Shown: piece by piece, positions 1 through 11,100 of the stretch
Layout of the letters: every line of letters begins with the position of its first letter
Position numbering within the stretch: the first letter of the stretch is position 1
Made by a program: the position numbers and the translations under genes
Assembly: GCA_038503035.1 (NCBI GenBank)
Contig: JAVSML010019116.1
Coordinates: forward strand, 1 to 64,000
From: Crocodylus rhombifer
Lineage: Eukaryota > Chordata > Crocodylia > Crocodylidae
Direction of reading: 5' to 3'
Length of the DNA stretch: 64,000 bases
The notes under the pieces: generated by a model
Told to the model about the DNA's origin: nothing
The model's input: the letters and a program-made list of their open reading frames with translations, nothing else
The model's database searches: none

Positions 1-1250
1 GGCCCCGGGCCGGGTGCTCCTGCCCCCGCCGCCCCCTGCGGAGCCGCGTGGGCCGCCGTGGCGGGCCGAGCCGGAGCTGGAGCCGGAGCCGGCTCCCCGC
101 ACCTACGCCGGGAGCCTGCAAGGTGCATCTGCCCTGCCCGAGCCGCGGCCCGGGGGCTGGGTGGGCTCCGACCTCCCCGGGAGGTGGCGGTGCAGGCGGT
201 GGGAAGAGACGTCGCTTTCCTGGGGCTGGGGAAGGCGCAGCCCATCCGCGGAGGCTCCGAGGAGGCTGCCGGCCCTCTCTGCCTGCCGGCGGGAGCTGAT
301 CTGAAACCGTAAAGCTGCCGCGGGCGCTCGTGTCTGTGCCCCAAGCTGGTGGCGCTCAGCCAGGGCGCCACGGCCCCCGTGATGCCTCGAGATCCTTTCG
401 GGGGTGCCGCGCCACGCGAGCCCGGCCGTGTGTGCGGACGTGATTCGCGAGATAAACCCAGGGATTTCCACCAGGACTCCAGAGGGTTAAAGGCATTTTT
501 TGGACCTGTTGTGGTTTTTCGGAGGTCTTTGCAACGGGAGAGTCTCTCTTGGCTCCCCCGAGTGACAAGAAAGAGCTGGCATTTTCCAAGGGGGGTCCTC
601 GAGCCTGGAAAGGCTGAGAGCCGATGTCTGGAGCAGATGGGTCCTGTTCTGCGCCACTTCCTTTCTGGCGGGCTCAGCTATTTGTAGGCAGGCCGTGCAG
701 ATAGTGTCCTTCCCCCTCCCGCTCTTGGTGAGCGTGCTCCACCTAGCTGCTGGCCGAATTCTGCAGCCTCTCTTCCCCGGTGCCGTGGGCGCAGTCCCAC
801 GGGGCGGTAAGTGCCGCCCTGCAGAAGCGAGGACGTCTCCGCTGTCGTCGCTTCTGCGACAGCAGCTCCTGGATGCCCGCCTGCGCCGGCTTCCCAGCCG
901 GGTGGCTCGGGCCCAGAGAGCGGCTGGCAGTGTAACCGGTGGAGCGCAGAGCCCGCGCTGAGCTCGGGGCCTGAGCGTGCGAGATGAGAGCTGGCCTCGG
1001 CGATGTCCGCGAGCCGCTGCAAGCGTTCCCTGGCTGGGGCAGAGCGAGAGCTCGGAGGGGCTCTGTCGACAAATTGCTAGAGGTTCTGGTTCGAGCCAGA
1101 GTGATCCCCACGGTCGCCTCTGTCTGCACCTGCTCTGTTTGTGCGAGATAAAGCAAAGGTCCTGTACGCTTGGCTGCTCCCCTGCTTGCCCTGGCGCTGA
1201 AGCGGGGGGGCTGTGCAGTGCGGAGGTGTGAAAGCAGCACGGCATGACTG
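1..1250 (+). promoter_or_regulatory. SLC2A4RG: CpG island at the 5' end of SLC2A4RG
   Basis: The first 1.2 kb is very GC-rich and dense in CpG, most strongly at 1-460 and 740-1030, unlike the intron DNA after about 1.3 kb. It lies directly upstream of the first firmly identified SLC2A4RG exon, as expected for a housekeeping-type promoter and first exon. There is no TATA box in an obvious position. The window starts inside the island, so the transcription start may lie to the left of base 1. Confidence 0.6.
3..122 (+). CDS. SLC2A4RG: Probable SLC2A4RG exon 1 (3' part only)
   Basis: The stretch from the left edge to 122 ends in AAG|gtgcat, a usable but weak donor. Exon 2 begins in phase 0, so the compatible frame is the one starting at base 3. 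That frame is open to 122 and reads an arginine-, glycine- and proline-rich segment (including RRPLRSRVGRRGG), loosely like the basic N-termini of the paralogues ZNF395 and ZNF704. No in-frame ATG is present, so the start codon would be left of the window. A different frame reads a proline/glutamate-rich peptide but would not join exon 2 in phase. Another strong donor (gcg|gtaagt at 806/807) could belong to an alternative first exon. Confidence 0.35.
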
Positions 1251-1865
1251 CCGCGGATGGGGACTGCGGACCTCCCATCCAGCACGTGTGAAAGAACGAG
1301 ACAAAGCTTGAGGTTTTGGGGTTTGTTTTCCTTGCTCTATCAAGGGAAAGGTGCAGAAATCAGCCCTGCTGCAAAGAGCCAACGAGACGGCCCTGACGGG
1401 CTGGAGCCGCAGCCGTGGCAGCCAGCGCAAGCTTCCCGCAGGCCACTTGTCCCGTCCGACCTGACACGGCTGTGTGCCCGAGTCCCTCCTCGGTCCAGCT
1501 TGTCGGAGGGGATGGATTTTGGGCTGCAGGAGGGGCTGTCATGCTTGTAAGGGCAAGGATGGAGCAGTGCTGCGTGTTTGTTTTAGAGTGGCTGCGAGGC
1601 ACTGCTGATTTGCAGTGTCCTGGAGGTTTTGGTAGCCCAGGGTTTCTCTGCATGGGAATCGCAGCCCCTGAGTTCGAGTCCAGAAGAAGCATCTGTGAGC
1701 AGAGCGGTATCATAGCCTGTGCTTAGGGAGTGACCCCGGAGGGAGGCTCAGCGCCTGCGCTGCCTTGGTGCTGCTACGCTGTGCCCTAAAGTCTCGTAAC
1801 CCCGCGGCCTCTGCTTGCATCCCTACCCCAGCACTTAAGCGCTCTTCTCTGGGTCTCGCCTGCAG

Positions 1866-2110
1866 AGTCCTCTCCATATTAATGGCCAAGGGCTGCTGGA
1901 AACGGCCGAGCCAGCCAACGGGCGGCTGAGGCGCCTGACGGACCCATTGGTGCTGAACGGCAGGAAGGTGGAGGAGCGCCAGGGGCCGCCCGCCGCGGCT
2001 CCCAGCCTGCTGGAGGGGTCGGACAAGGAGGCAGTGCTGCGGCTCCTCGGCTTGGACCTGGAGCAGAGCCCTCCGCCTCAATCCGCCTACATCCCGGTGC
2101 CCAGACAAAG
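1866..2110 (+). CDS. SLC2A4RG: SLC2A4RG exon 2
   Basis: The acceptor is cgcctgcag|AGT and the donor CAAAG|gtaggg. The exon opens in phase 0 and ends in phase 2, and has no stop in the frame that fits exon 3. It encodes [16 protein letters not shown], then a low-complexity Gly/Pro/Ala part and a Leu-rich stretch ([12 protein letters not shown]), ending in AYIPVPRQR. The last motif corresponds to HIPVPAQR of human SLC2A4RG; the earlier part is poorly conserved. There is no in-frame ATG, so the exon needs an upstream coding exon. Confidence 0.85.
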
Positions 2111-5100
2111 GTAGGGACCTGGCGGTGCGGGTGGGGGCACAGTGTCTGCCTCCCTGTGCAGGGGGATGTGGAAATGGCACGGCCTGCCCGTGGCAGACCC
2201 GAGCTAAGCAAGGCAAGGCATGTCTAGCAGGTGTGGCCTGGGAAAGCTGGGAACCTGCCTTCCTGGAAGGGCTCTGTGCAGGGCATCAAAGCCACCCTGT
2301 CTTCCCTGTCCCGGGGCTGGGTGCTGCCACAGGTGGAGGCTTCAGTAGCTGTGCACGGGTGCACATGAGCGCCCTGATTTCCGTGGGGCTCCACGGCTGC
2401 ACATGTCCCCTTGCATCCTGCACTTCTGCCAGCAGACAGCTGCTCCCCTGCCTGGAGGCTTCAGTCTGGCCTGGGCTGGGGGGGCGGCTGCTGGCTGTGC
2501 TTGCCGGGCTCTCTGTCAGGTATGCAGCGCACTGACATGTCACTTAACTGCACGCAGCTCTTGTAGTGGGGAAACACCAGGCTAAAAATAAACCTAATTG
2601 GGAGGCAATTATGTGCTGGTACTCTTCTTGGATTACAGGAGGGAGGCTGTGTGCTGCCTGAGTTTAGAAAGGCTCAGTAGGAGAAGGAAACGACGTTCTC
2701 CCTTGGGCTGGGAGCTGCCACCAAGGTAGATCAGTGCCTGCTGGTGACGGCAGAGCAGGCCAGATGTTGCTTCTCTGACCTAGAGGCCGTGCTAGAGCCA
2801 CTTGTCAGGGTTGGGGGCGGTAAGTGCCACTGAAGGCTTCCGGCCACGAGGGGGAAGGAAGGAAGGGGGAGAGTTGGCTCCAGGACCTGGAGGCATGAAC
2901 CGAGAGCGTGGAACCTGCACACGCAACTGGACCCTTGCTGGGTGTTGGGTCTGCCGTGCTCTGCTCTTCCGGGAACAGAGGCCGCTGCCAGAGACAAGGC
3001 TCCCATCTCCAGGGGCATGGTAGACCTGTGGCCTCCGGAAGGAAATCCGGAAGGGCTGGGCACCTGGTTACTTCCCAGCCCTCTTCCCCGTGGCGGCTGA
3101 CCGTGGTACACTTGGCAAGTCGAGAGCCCACAGCTCATGGTCGCTGTCTTGCAGAGCTTCGTCGATGCACCGTTTTGCTCGCCTCCGTGGGTCTGACAAC
3201 AGGGCCTTTGTGCAGCTTGGCTCCGTGCTGGATGCGCGGCACGGGGAGCTCAGCAGCTGCCTTGGCGATAGTAGACGGTGGGGGGCTTGAAGCCCGAAGA
3301 ACGGCTGCAAAAGCTGTCTCCTTGGCGTGGTGATGGCATCGGCTGCTGGCACCAGCCTCCTGCCGTGTTCCCACCCGCTCACTGCCTTACCTCCTTGCTT
3401 TTGGTCGTATGTTCCCCGTTGGCAGCCTTGCGCCGGGCTGAGCTCCTTGCTGGCTGCCACGAGGTGCAGTTTCCCGGCCTCTCTTGAGCTGTAGGCAAGT
3501 GGCTTTTCCATTCTAGTTTGCCCAGGCAGAGGAACAGGAGTGCATCGGGAGAGCCTGGATGCGCTCCAGGAGGGTTGGTGGGCTTGGGGACGGGGGGGAC
3601 AGCAGTCTGGCGTCGGGCATGGGCAGAGCCGGAGGGGATGGAGCAAAAGGGGCAGGCCAGGCCTGTCACTGGATCTGCCTGTCTGCTGCTTGGCCCAATG
3701 GGACTACCTGATGCCTTCCCACGAGGCGAACAGGCGTCGTCTGCGGAGCTGCCGAGTTGTAAATCACACTTGCAAGTTCTGAAACCAATCCAGAAGATGG
3801 TGATGGGGGGGGTGGGGGGAGCTTGTTTTTCACAACAGCTGCTTGGCACACACTGCCCAGACTTGGTTTTCAGAGTTTTATTTGGTTGGCCCTGTAAAGG
3901 AGGCCTTGGCACCCCTGCCAGCCTGCTTTGGACAATAGCAAGCTTGTTGCTGCCAGGGCCTGCCCCAGTCAGGCATGGAAAAATCCAGTTCACCTTTCCC
4001 TTTTCCCCCAGTTGATTTCAGATATGTCGAAAAAATCATGTCCCGCTTTCTCTTGCAGGCGGCAAGTGATTTAGCTCTTTGCAGAAGTGTCGCTCCGGTG
4101 TCGAGTGAACGGCATTGTACCTGGCGAGGGGGGGTCTGTAATCCTCCGCAGGGATATCCTAGACTGGAGTTGGGTGCTGAGCATGAGGGGCTGCTGGATG
4201 TACGAAAATGGTGGCAGCCTGGGCTTACTGCTGCCGCTCTGCTCTGGAGCTGCGCCGAGTCGCTGGCTGGTGCTTGCAGTAACGGTTGGACTTGCATACC
4301 TCCTGGACCGAAATAACTGCGCCTGATGTCCCAGGGAGGAGGGGTGGCCTCGGGCCCACAATAGCCTGGGTGTTCTGGGTAGCAGAAGCCTCCAAGGGGG
4401 TGGGGGGGTGAGGGACACACGCTGGAGTTGAAGTTGGGCCTGGGAAAGCTTGGATCGCCTGACATCCAGCAGGATTTATCCCGATGGAGACAGAGCTGCT
4501 CTTACATCTCCAGATGTCACTTTGTGACTGCGCCTTTCAACCCAAAACTGTCAGCCCCATCTCTCTCCCCTTCCTGCCCCATCTCCTTCCTCTGGCAGCA
4601 TCCCATGTCTCTTCGCCTGAGGCCAGGACGTGTGTTGTGATTTTTTTTTTTTTTTAATAAGAAAATGTCTGTGGGGCAGGACAGGACGAAGCATATTTTT
4701 GGTTTTTTTGGTTTTTTTTTTTGGTGGGTTTTTTTTTAAGGAACAAGCAGGCGAGGCCCCCAGAGGCTGTTCCCCCAAGGCAGAAGCCTGGTACCAGTTT
4801 TTTCTGGCATGAGCTCCAGACGCATCCTGTTGTTTTGTGTAATTTTGGAGAAGATCCATGATGCAGTTGTAACTACAGAGCTTGGGAGGCGAGACCTGCC
4901 CACGGACGGGACTTTTCAGTGTGACCTGGAAGGCTTAAATTTAGACTGCCCAGTCTGACCATACCCAGACCTCCAGCGTGTCCTGTCTGGTGCCAGAGGT
5001 GACCCTAGAAGTAGCAGGAAGCATCTAGATCAGGACCCTGCAGAAGAGAAGCCCATTTTCTTGGCCAGCACCTGCATCTGAAGTGACCCACCTGTCCTTG

Positions 5101-8100
5101 ACTGCTTGCTGGGAACTGCCCCCACCTCATTCTCGCACCAGCCCTTACGAGAGCTAACAATGCCAGAAGATGAAGCAGAAATGCCAACTCCTCTTCTTGT
5201 CCTGTGTAGGAGATGCTTCTGCCCCCCCCCCACTTTTTTTTTTTTGACTTGGCTATGTGGCCGTACAGCGCTGGGGAAACGGCTCCCTAAGAGCTCACCC
5301 CAAATCTGTCATCAGCAAGTGGCGTTGCTCAAAAGCGGCTGTTGTGTGTGTAGTTTAGTAATTGCCACCTCCGTTCGTGTTACAAGTTCTGTGCTATTGT
5401 GGGGAAGAGAGGAAGTCGGAAAGAAACCCAGAGCGGCAGCAGCGAGACTTAAGGAGGAAACGAGAACGCGCAGCTCAAGTGAAGCTCACCTTGGCCTGGG
5501 GACTTCCTTAAGGCTGCCAAGATGATTTCACCGCCTGTAGCGGGCAATGATCTTCCTTAGGGAAGGATCCTAAGCAGAACAGAGAGTCCTGTGGTTCACG
5601 ATGAGGTTGATGTCATGCTCTACTGGGAGCTGTAGCTGGGGTCTAGGGCTTGTCTACAAGGGGAAGTCGCCCAGAATAGCTGTTGTGAAATAGCTTGTTG
5701 GAAAGGGATTAAGTTAAATTGCAGTCAGGCACTCAGAGCGCAGGATAAAAGCATTTGTACAGGGACTGAGTGCAGCATAGCTCTCCCACTTTCAAGTCAT
5801 ACCCTGGCTTATTTTGCTACGGCTTCCCAGAGTAGGCAAGTCCTTGGATTAAAAGAAGAGAGCTCGTCTTCCAGTGCAGCTGTTCTTTCTTGTGTCACCG
5901 TTGGGATTTAACGTGATTACCGGCAGTATTAATTGGGTGACTTGATTGTTAGAACTCAGTGAGCTGTTGGTTCGGCCCCTGCTGTCACCGTGATCTGATT
6001 AGTTCGATGCAGTTGTCAGTGTAGTTGGTTTAGTGTTTTGCGTGCTTGTTCTTTTTAATACAGTCCTTAACCAGCAAAAACAAAGTACCCAGGGCTGCGT
6101 AGCCTTGCAGCTTGCAGTGTTGGCCATGTAACTCCAAGAGCAGAGGAAATTTAGTTGCAGTGCTTGAGAGCCACTTGACTTGAAGGTCATGCATCGATTC
6201 CCTCGTGGAGTCGCTGCAACGTGTTCTGGCTCCCAGGGGACATCCATATAAGTATTCAAGCATCTTCCAAAAAGCAAACCTGGAAGCATCAAATCTGGGC
6301 AAAGCAGTTTTTATTGCAAAACTTGGTATTGCACATCTGGACTGGCTGAGAGAGATGTCGCTGACTCCGCTCTGGACGAAAGAATCGGTACCCATCTTTG
6401 AGCGATGGATGGGAGCCCTCGAACAATAACACTTCCCGGTGGGGCTGACTGTACGTGGAAACCATATGCTGGTGTGGCATAGGACCGGCGGGGTAGAACA
6501 TGACCTCCCTGCCAGCTGCGGGAGGATGCTGACTGCCTCGGTGAGCGGCCCTGTGCTAATCTCTGTCCAGAGGGCTGGTGGGTTTTAGCGGGGTCTGGTG
6601 GCAAGAAGCTGGGTTTCCTGCATCAGGCCTGGCTCCCTGCACCATGACTCTCGGGCACTTGGGACCTGCTTCATCCAAGCCATAAAACTAGAGCAAATGT
6701 AATGGATTAGCCCATGGATGTTCTGGACATCGGCATGAGCAGCATAGAGCTGTTGGCTTCTGGCATACCTCCTTCTCGTGATGATAGCTCCGGGAGTCCT
6801 GGGCATGGCATTAAGTGCAGCCTCCCTCCAAGGGGGGACTCCTCAGCCTGGGACTACGTTCCTCCCTATACTCCTCGTCCAAGGTCTCTTATCAGCGTGC
6901 TCCTCGATTTCTGCCTCTCAGCTCCTCTGTCCCCCATGGCACCCTTCGCAGCCCTGAATCTCAGGCCTGTGTTCTGCCCAACAGGCCTGCCTTCCTAACA
7001 AACCCAAATGCAGGGGAAGATGCTGAAGTCTGAGCTCTCCCAGCTGCCTAGCCCCGCTTGGTTGTGGTCAACGCCGCCTCGCTGTGGGCAGGACAGAGCG
7101 GTGCCTCTCGACCCCCCGGCTGGAGCGCAGCTGGGCTGGGAGGCGCTCTGCGGGCATTTGTGGCCGGAGCGGGAGCGAGGCAGAGGGGTTTGACATGTGC
7201 TGCAAGCGGTTTCCTTCCTGGAAAACAAGGAGCGTTTTTCCAGGGCAGAGGTTTCGGAGCGGATTGCAAAATGGCTTCTGCTGTCACTGAGCTTTCCAGG
7301 AGGCTGCTTCCCGGCTCGGGCAGAGCTGGCACTTCTGCCACGCAGGGCGTGCCGGTCCTCGTGCTGTGCACGTGTGGCTGGATCTGAACCGAGGCACAGC
7401 CAGCGCGGCCTGCGTGAAGTGCAGGGAGGAGACGGAGGTGGAATAAGCTAACGAGGCCTGTTAAGGCATCGCTTCAGTAGTAAACAACTCTGCTTGGCCC
7501 CGTGCCCGGCTGGCTCCTCCCAGCCGTTCACGCAGCCCGTCCTTGCTTTTCCCAGTCCAGCTGTTCAGCTGCACGGACCGACCGCAGGCCCGCACTTGGC
7601 TCCCACGGTTGCTCTCCTGCTCCCGCACATCCTCAAAGCTCCGCTGGTTCTGGAGGGCGTCTGGGGTTGGGGGAAAGGATGGGGGAGGCAGCAGGTCGTC
7701 CTCTGTCCGCCTGGCTGTTGGGAGGGCTCTCCAGGTGGGATGTGCTTGTCCCCCGGGAGCTATAGCCACAGGTTGCAGACTACAAACTGATCCCAGCTCT
7801 CCAGGAACATCGGCTGTTTGAGGATCTCATGTTTTAATCCTGGAAACTCTATGGGGCGGGGGGTGCAGGTTCTTACTCCACGACACTTTTTTTTTCTTTC
7901 CAGGAGTAACAGGTGCACGGAGGTGTAGTGTTTGGGCTGTTAGCAGGTAGGATTTATCACCAGAGCCTGGAGAGACCCTCTTTATTGTTTCTATGGCAGC
8001 AGGACTCCCGGGTGCACTGGGAAGAGCTAATGCAGAGAGGCTGACGCCTCGCAGCCCATGCTGGGAGCTTGTCGGGGAGCCCGTGGGCTGTGACTTTGTA

Positions 8101-11100
8101 GATGTATTTACCTAAGGAATTGTCAAGTGGTATTTCTCTGCAGTGGGATCTGATGGTAACCAAAGCAGTTTTGTCTAGAAGTGAAGAAGGTTCCTAGCTG
8201 AGAGTTAGGTGTTGTCTTGCTTTTTTTTTTTTTTTTTAAATCCTGTCTTCTCTCCTTCTGCTGCACTCGATTCTTTCTTGACACCTCCTCTTCTCACCTG
8301 CTGCTCTCTAGGATGGGCAGGCTGCCTGCCCTCCCCTCTCTGACCATCTGGGCATTTGAGCGTGGGTGTCCTGCTATTCTCCCTCTCATGTCCCCAGTTT
8401 CGTGGAGTAGGTCTCAGGAGCAAGGCATGCCTGGCATTGCCTTTAAGGAGCCCCCGGAGGCACTTGAGCTGCCTCTTAGTTAAAGGTGCGATGCAGAGGG
8501 CATGGTGGACAGTGGGATGGAAGTGGCAGCCTGTTTCCCCAAGCAGCCGCAGGTGGATTGCCTGGCTCTTCACCATGCCTGGGCGCATGCTCCTCGCTGC
8601 TGCTGTCCTCCCTCCGCCGCAAACACTTGAGGCAGGTTGTCTCGCGGCCGCCTCGGAGAGGAAGTTGCAGAATCTAGCTGGTCTGATTTCTCTGTGACGT
8701 GACGCTGGTCTTTTTATGGCTGTGATCGAGCCCCTGGGGCTTCCCCTCTGTTGCGTATCGGAGGAGCAGGTGCCGTTCGGCCCTTGCCTGTGGTTGTCGT
8801 GCAGTCGGCTGGGATGTGTAGCGCACGAGGGAGGGTGGAGAGGGGGTTTCTCTCCCTCTAGGAGCAGAGAAGCTGTCAGCACTGTTTTCAGGGCTGTGTT
8901 ATTTCACACTGTGGTTCCTCCACCCTAATGTGCCTTTGCAGCCCCAGCTTCAGCCTTGCATTTGACTTCCTTGCCTATGGTCTTGGCTGTTGGTTTTTTC
9001 CTGGCCAGGCTCGAGGAAGAGTCTCAGCATGTGAGGCCGAAGGACCGGAAGCTGGACACGGACCCCAAGCAACCCCCGGCGCAGAGTGGGCTCTGTCCAC
9101 TGAGTTTCCTGTCACCAGCCCTGTCTGGTGGAGGAATGGCGACGGGTAATGGATGTGCTCGGGAGGAGTGGCAGGTGGCCCGTGGCTTGGACTCCACGGA
9201 CAGGAACATTTTGGGCTCAGTTGCAAGCTGGTGCAACTCCATTGCTCTCTGTGGGGTAGCTCCTGAACTGGCTGCAGCATTTGGAAAGCTCCCCAAGTTG
9301 GCAGATATCTCCGAAGCGCCCTGCCTCCATCAACCTGCCGCACACCTTCAGTTTTCCACCAGAACCTGGGAGGAAGCATCTCTTCCTCCCTTCCCCCCCC
9401 GGCAGCATTAAACCCGTTGTCTGCCCCCACCTCCCAGCTGCACCCGAGGCCAGCTTGAGCATGCACCGCCTCAAGTTTGCACCTGTAGCAGGACACTTTG
9501 AGGACTTGAAGCCTGAGTCGTGATCCTGCCTCAGATCTCTGCAGTCGGGGAAGGACCGCATGCACGCTAAGGGCTCACTGGAAACGTTATGGTTTGGGAC
9601 GGGGTGGGGAGGGGCAGGGGCTGAGCTGAGTGGTCACATAGCCGCTGGGTTTTTTTTCTCCTTGCATGCGAAATCAGCATCCAGCCTGTGGAGGGAGCGC
9701 AAGCTAGCTAACAGTGGTCTCTGCTGCCCGCACCTGTGAGCGGCTTCACCCAGACAAGCAAATTCCACCTAGTTCTGTCGGTTAGAGCTTTATTATTTAA
9801 AGGGATGAAACTTTAAATAAGCATAGTTGCCTGGGCGCACATCTGCACTACTTTTAATTAACATCTGGGCCGGGTGTTGTGTGGATGCTGTTGTTTCGGT
9901 TGAATTCCAACCTATTTTTTAGCAGTTTCAGCGAAATCTCAGGAAACCTGGTCTGAGCTCTGGCACAAGTCTTTTTGCACTCCCCGAACTAAATCAGTGT
10001 AACGTTTACATCTTGAGTTAAGCTGGTATGTCCCTGCTTGAAGACTTGCCACAAGTAAAAAGGCACGGGTAAGAGCGTGCGAGGGAGAAGAAACGCTGTC
10101 TGCAGGTTTATAACGAAGCAACGGAAACAGCGCAGAAGACGATGAGTCCTTTCCCTGCGGTTGTAGCTGTCGGGCTGTTATTGCCGAGGGTGGGCTACAC
10201 TCGGGATGCAATGCAGCCTTTTGGAGTTATTGCTTCTCGGATGGCAGATACGTCGCCTCCAGGCAAACTGAACTGTCTTTGTTCAGCAAAGGGTTGTTAT
10301 CCTGTTAGCAACCAGCCTCGGCCTCCTGGGGGAGGCTGGACGCTTGGTCTTGGGTGCCTCATTTCCTCTCCTCTTGCAGGGGGACTTTGTGGCATGTTGG
10401 CCCCCTAGCAAGTAGGGCCAAGCATGCAGGGGTTCCTCTGCTGCCTTCAGGGGGATGGTGCTGATCAGAAGGAGTGTAACACCATGCACGTTGTGGGGAC
10501 CTTTGGTCTCTGGACTAGGATGAGAGCGAGGATGGATCCGTCTCCGAGTTGCAAGGGTTGTTGTATGATGATGCCTGGAGGCCCCGGCTGAGATCAGCAC
10601 TGGTGCACGGTGCTGTACAAAACTGTAGCAAGACAGTTCCTGCCCTCCAAAGCTTGATGGTGTGGGTAGGCAGGACAAGAAGAAAGCCGAGTGCCATGGC
10701 CGCTCTGCTGCGCTGCCTCTTCTGCTTGGAGCTTGGTCTGAAAGCGACTGTGATGGTGCGAGCGTGCCGCCCCCTTGCCGAGGACCTGCCGTGCTGCTGG
10801 TTGCTCTGTGTGAAGGACGGTGGCGTTCCCTGCTCCGGGATCTCGTTGGAGCTGTATCTGAGGCCCCGTGGCCTGGTGTTTGAGCCCTGAGTGTGCTGGC
10901 AGGGCCCTCCTGTGGGAGGCATGGTGGAGGAGGTCTGCCCCATCCTCCTGGGTCGGTTCCCACATGTGTATGGGGGGTGCTCGCTTTCGGCTTTCCCTCC
11001 CAGTTACCCCCAGGGTGGGCTGGGCTGGGCTGGGCTGGGGGAGATCCTCTCGACGCAGGGGCGTCAAACTGAGGGCAGGGTGCAGCGAGCACAACTTGTC

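Noticed and set aside
14..304. Pro/Glu-rich 96-codon frame at the left edge as the SLC2A4RG N-terminus
   Set aside because: Its phase at the 122 donor (1) does not fit exon 2, which needs phase 0; with that junction it reads into a stop.
487..1278. 263-codon minus-strand frame in the CpG island, possibly a divergent gene
   Set aside because: Composition is Arg/Pro/Ser/Ala as expected from random GC-rich sequence. No homology recognised, and several overlapping frames are of similar length.
8956..9411. 151-codon plus-strand frame after a good-looking acceptor (ttcctggccag), reading [20 protein letters not shown]
   Set aside because: It lacks a donor in a matching phase, has no counterpart in the SLC2A4RG family, and sits in GC-rich DNA where long frames are common. 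It could only be revived by RNA-seq.
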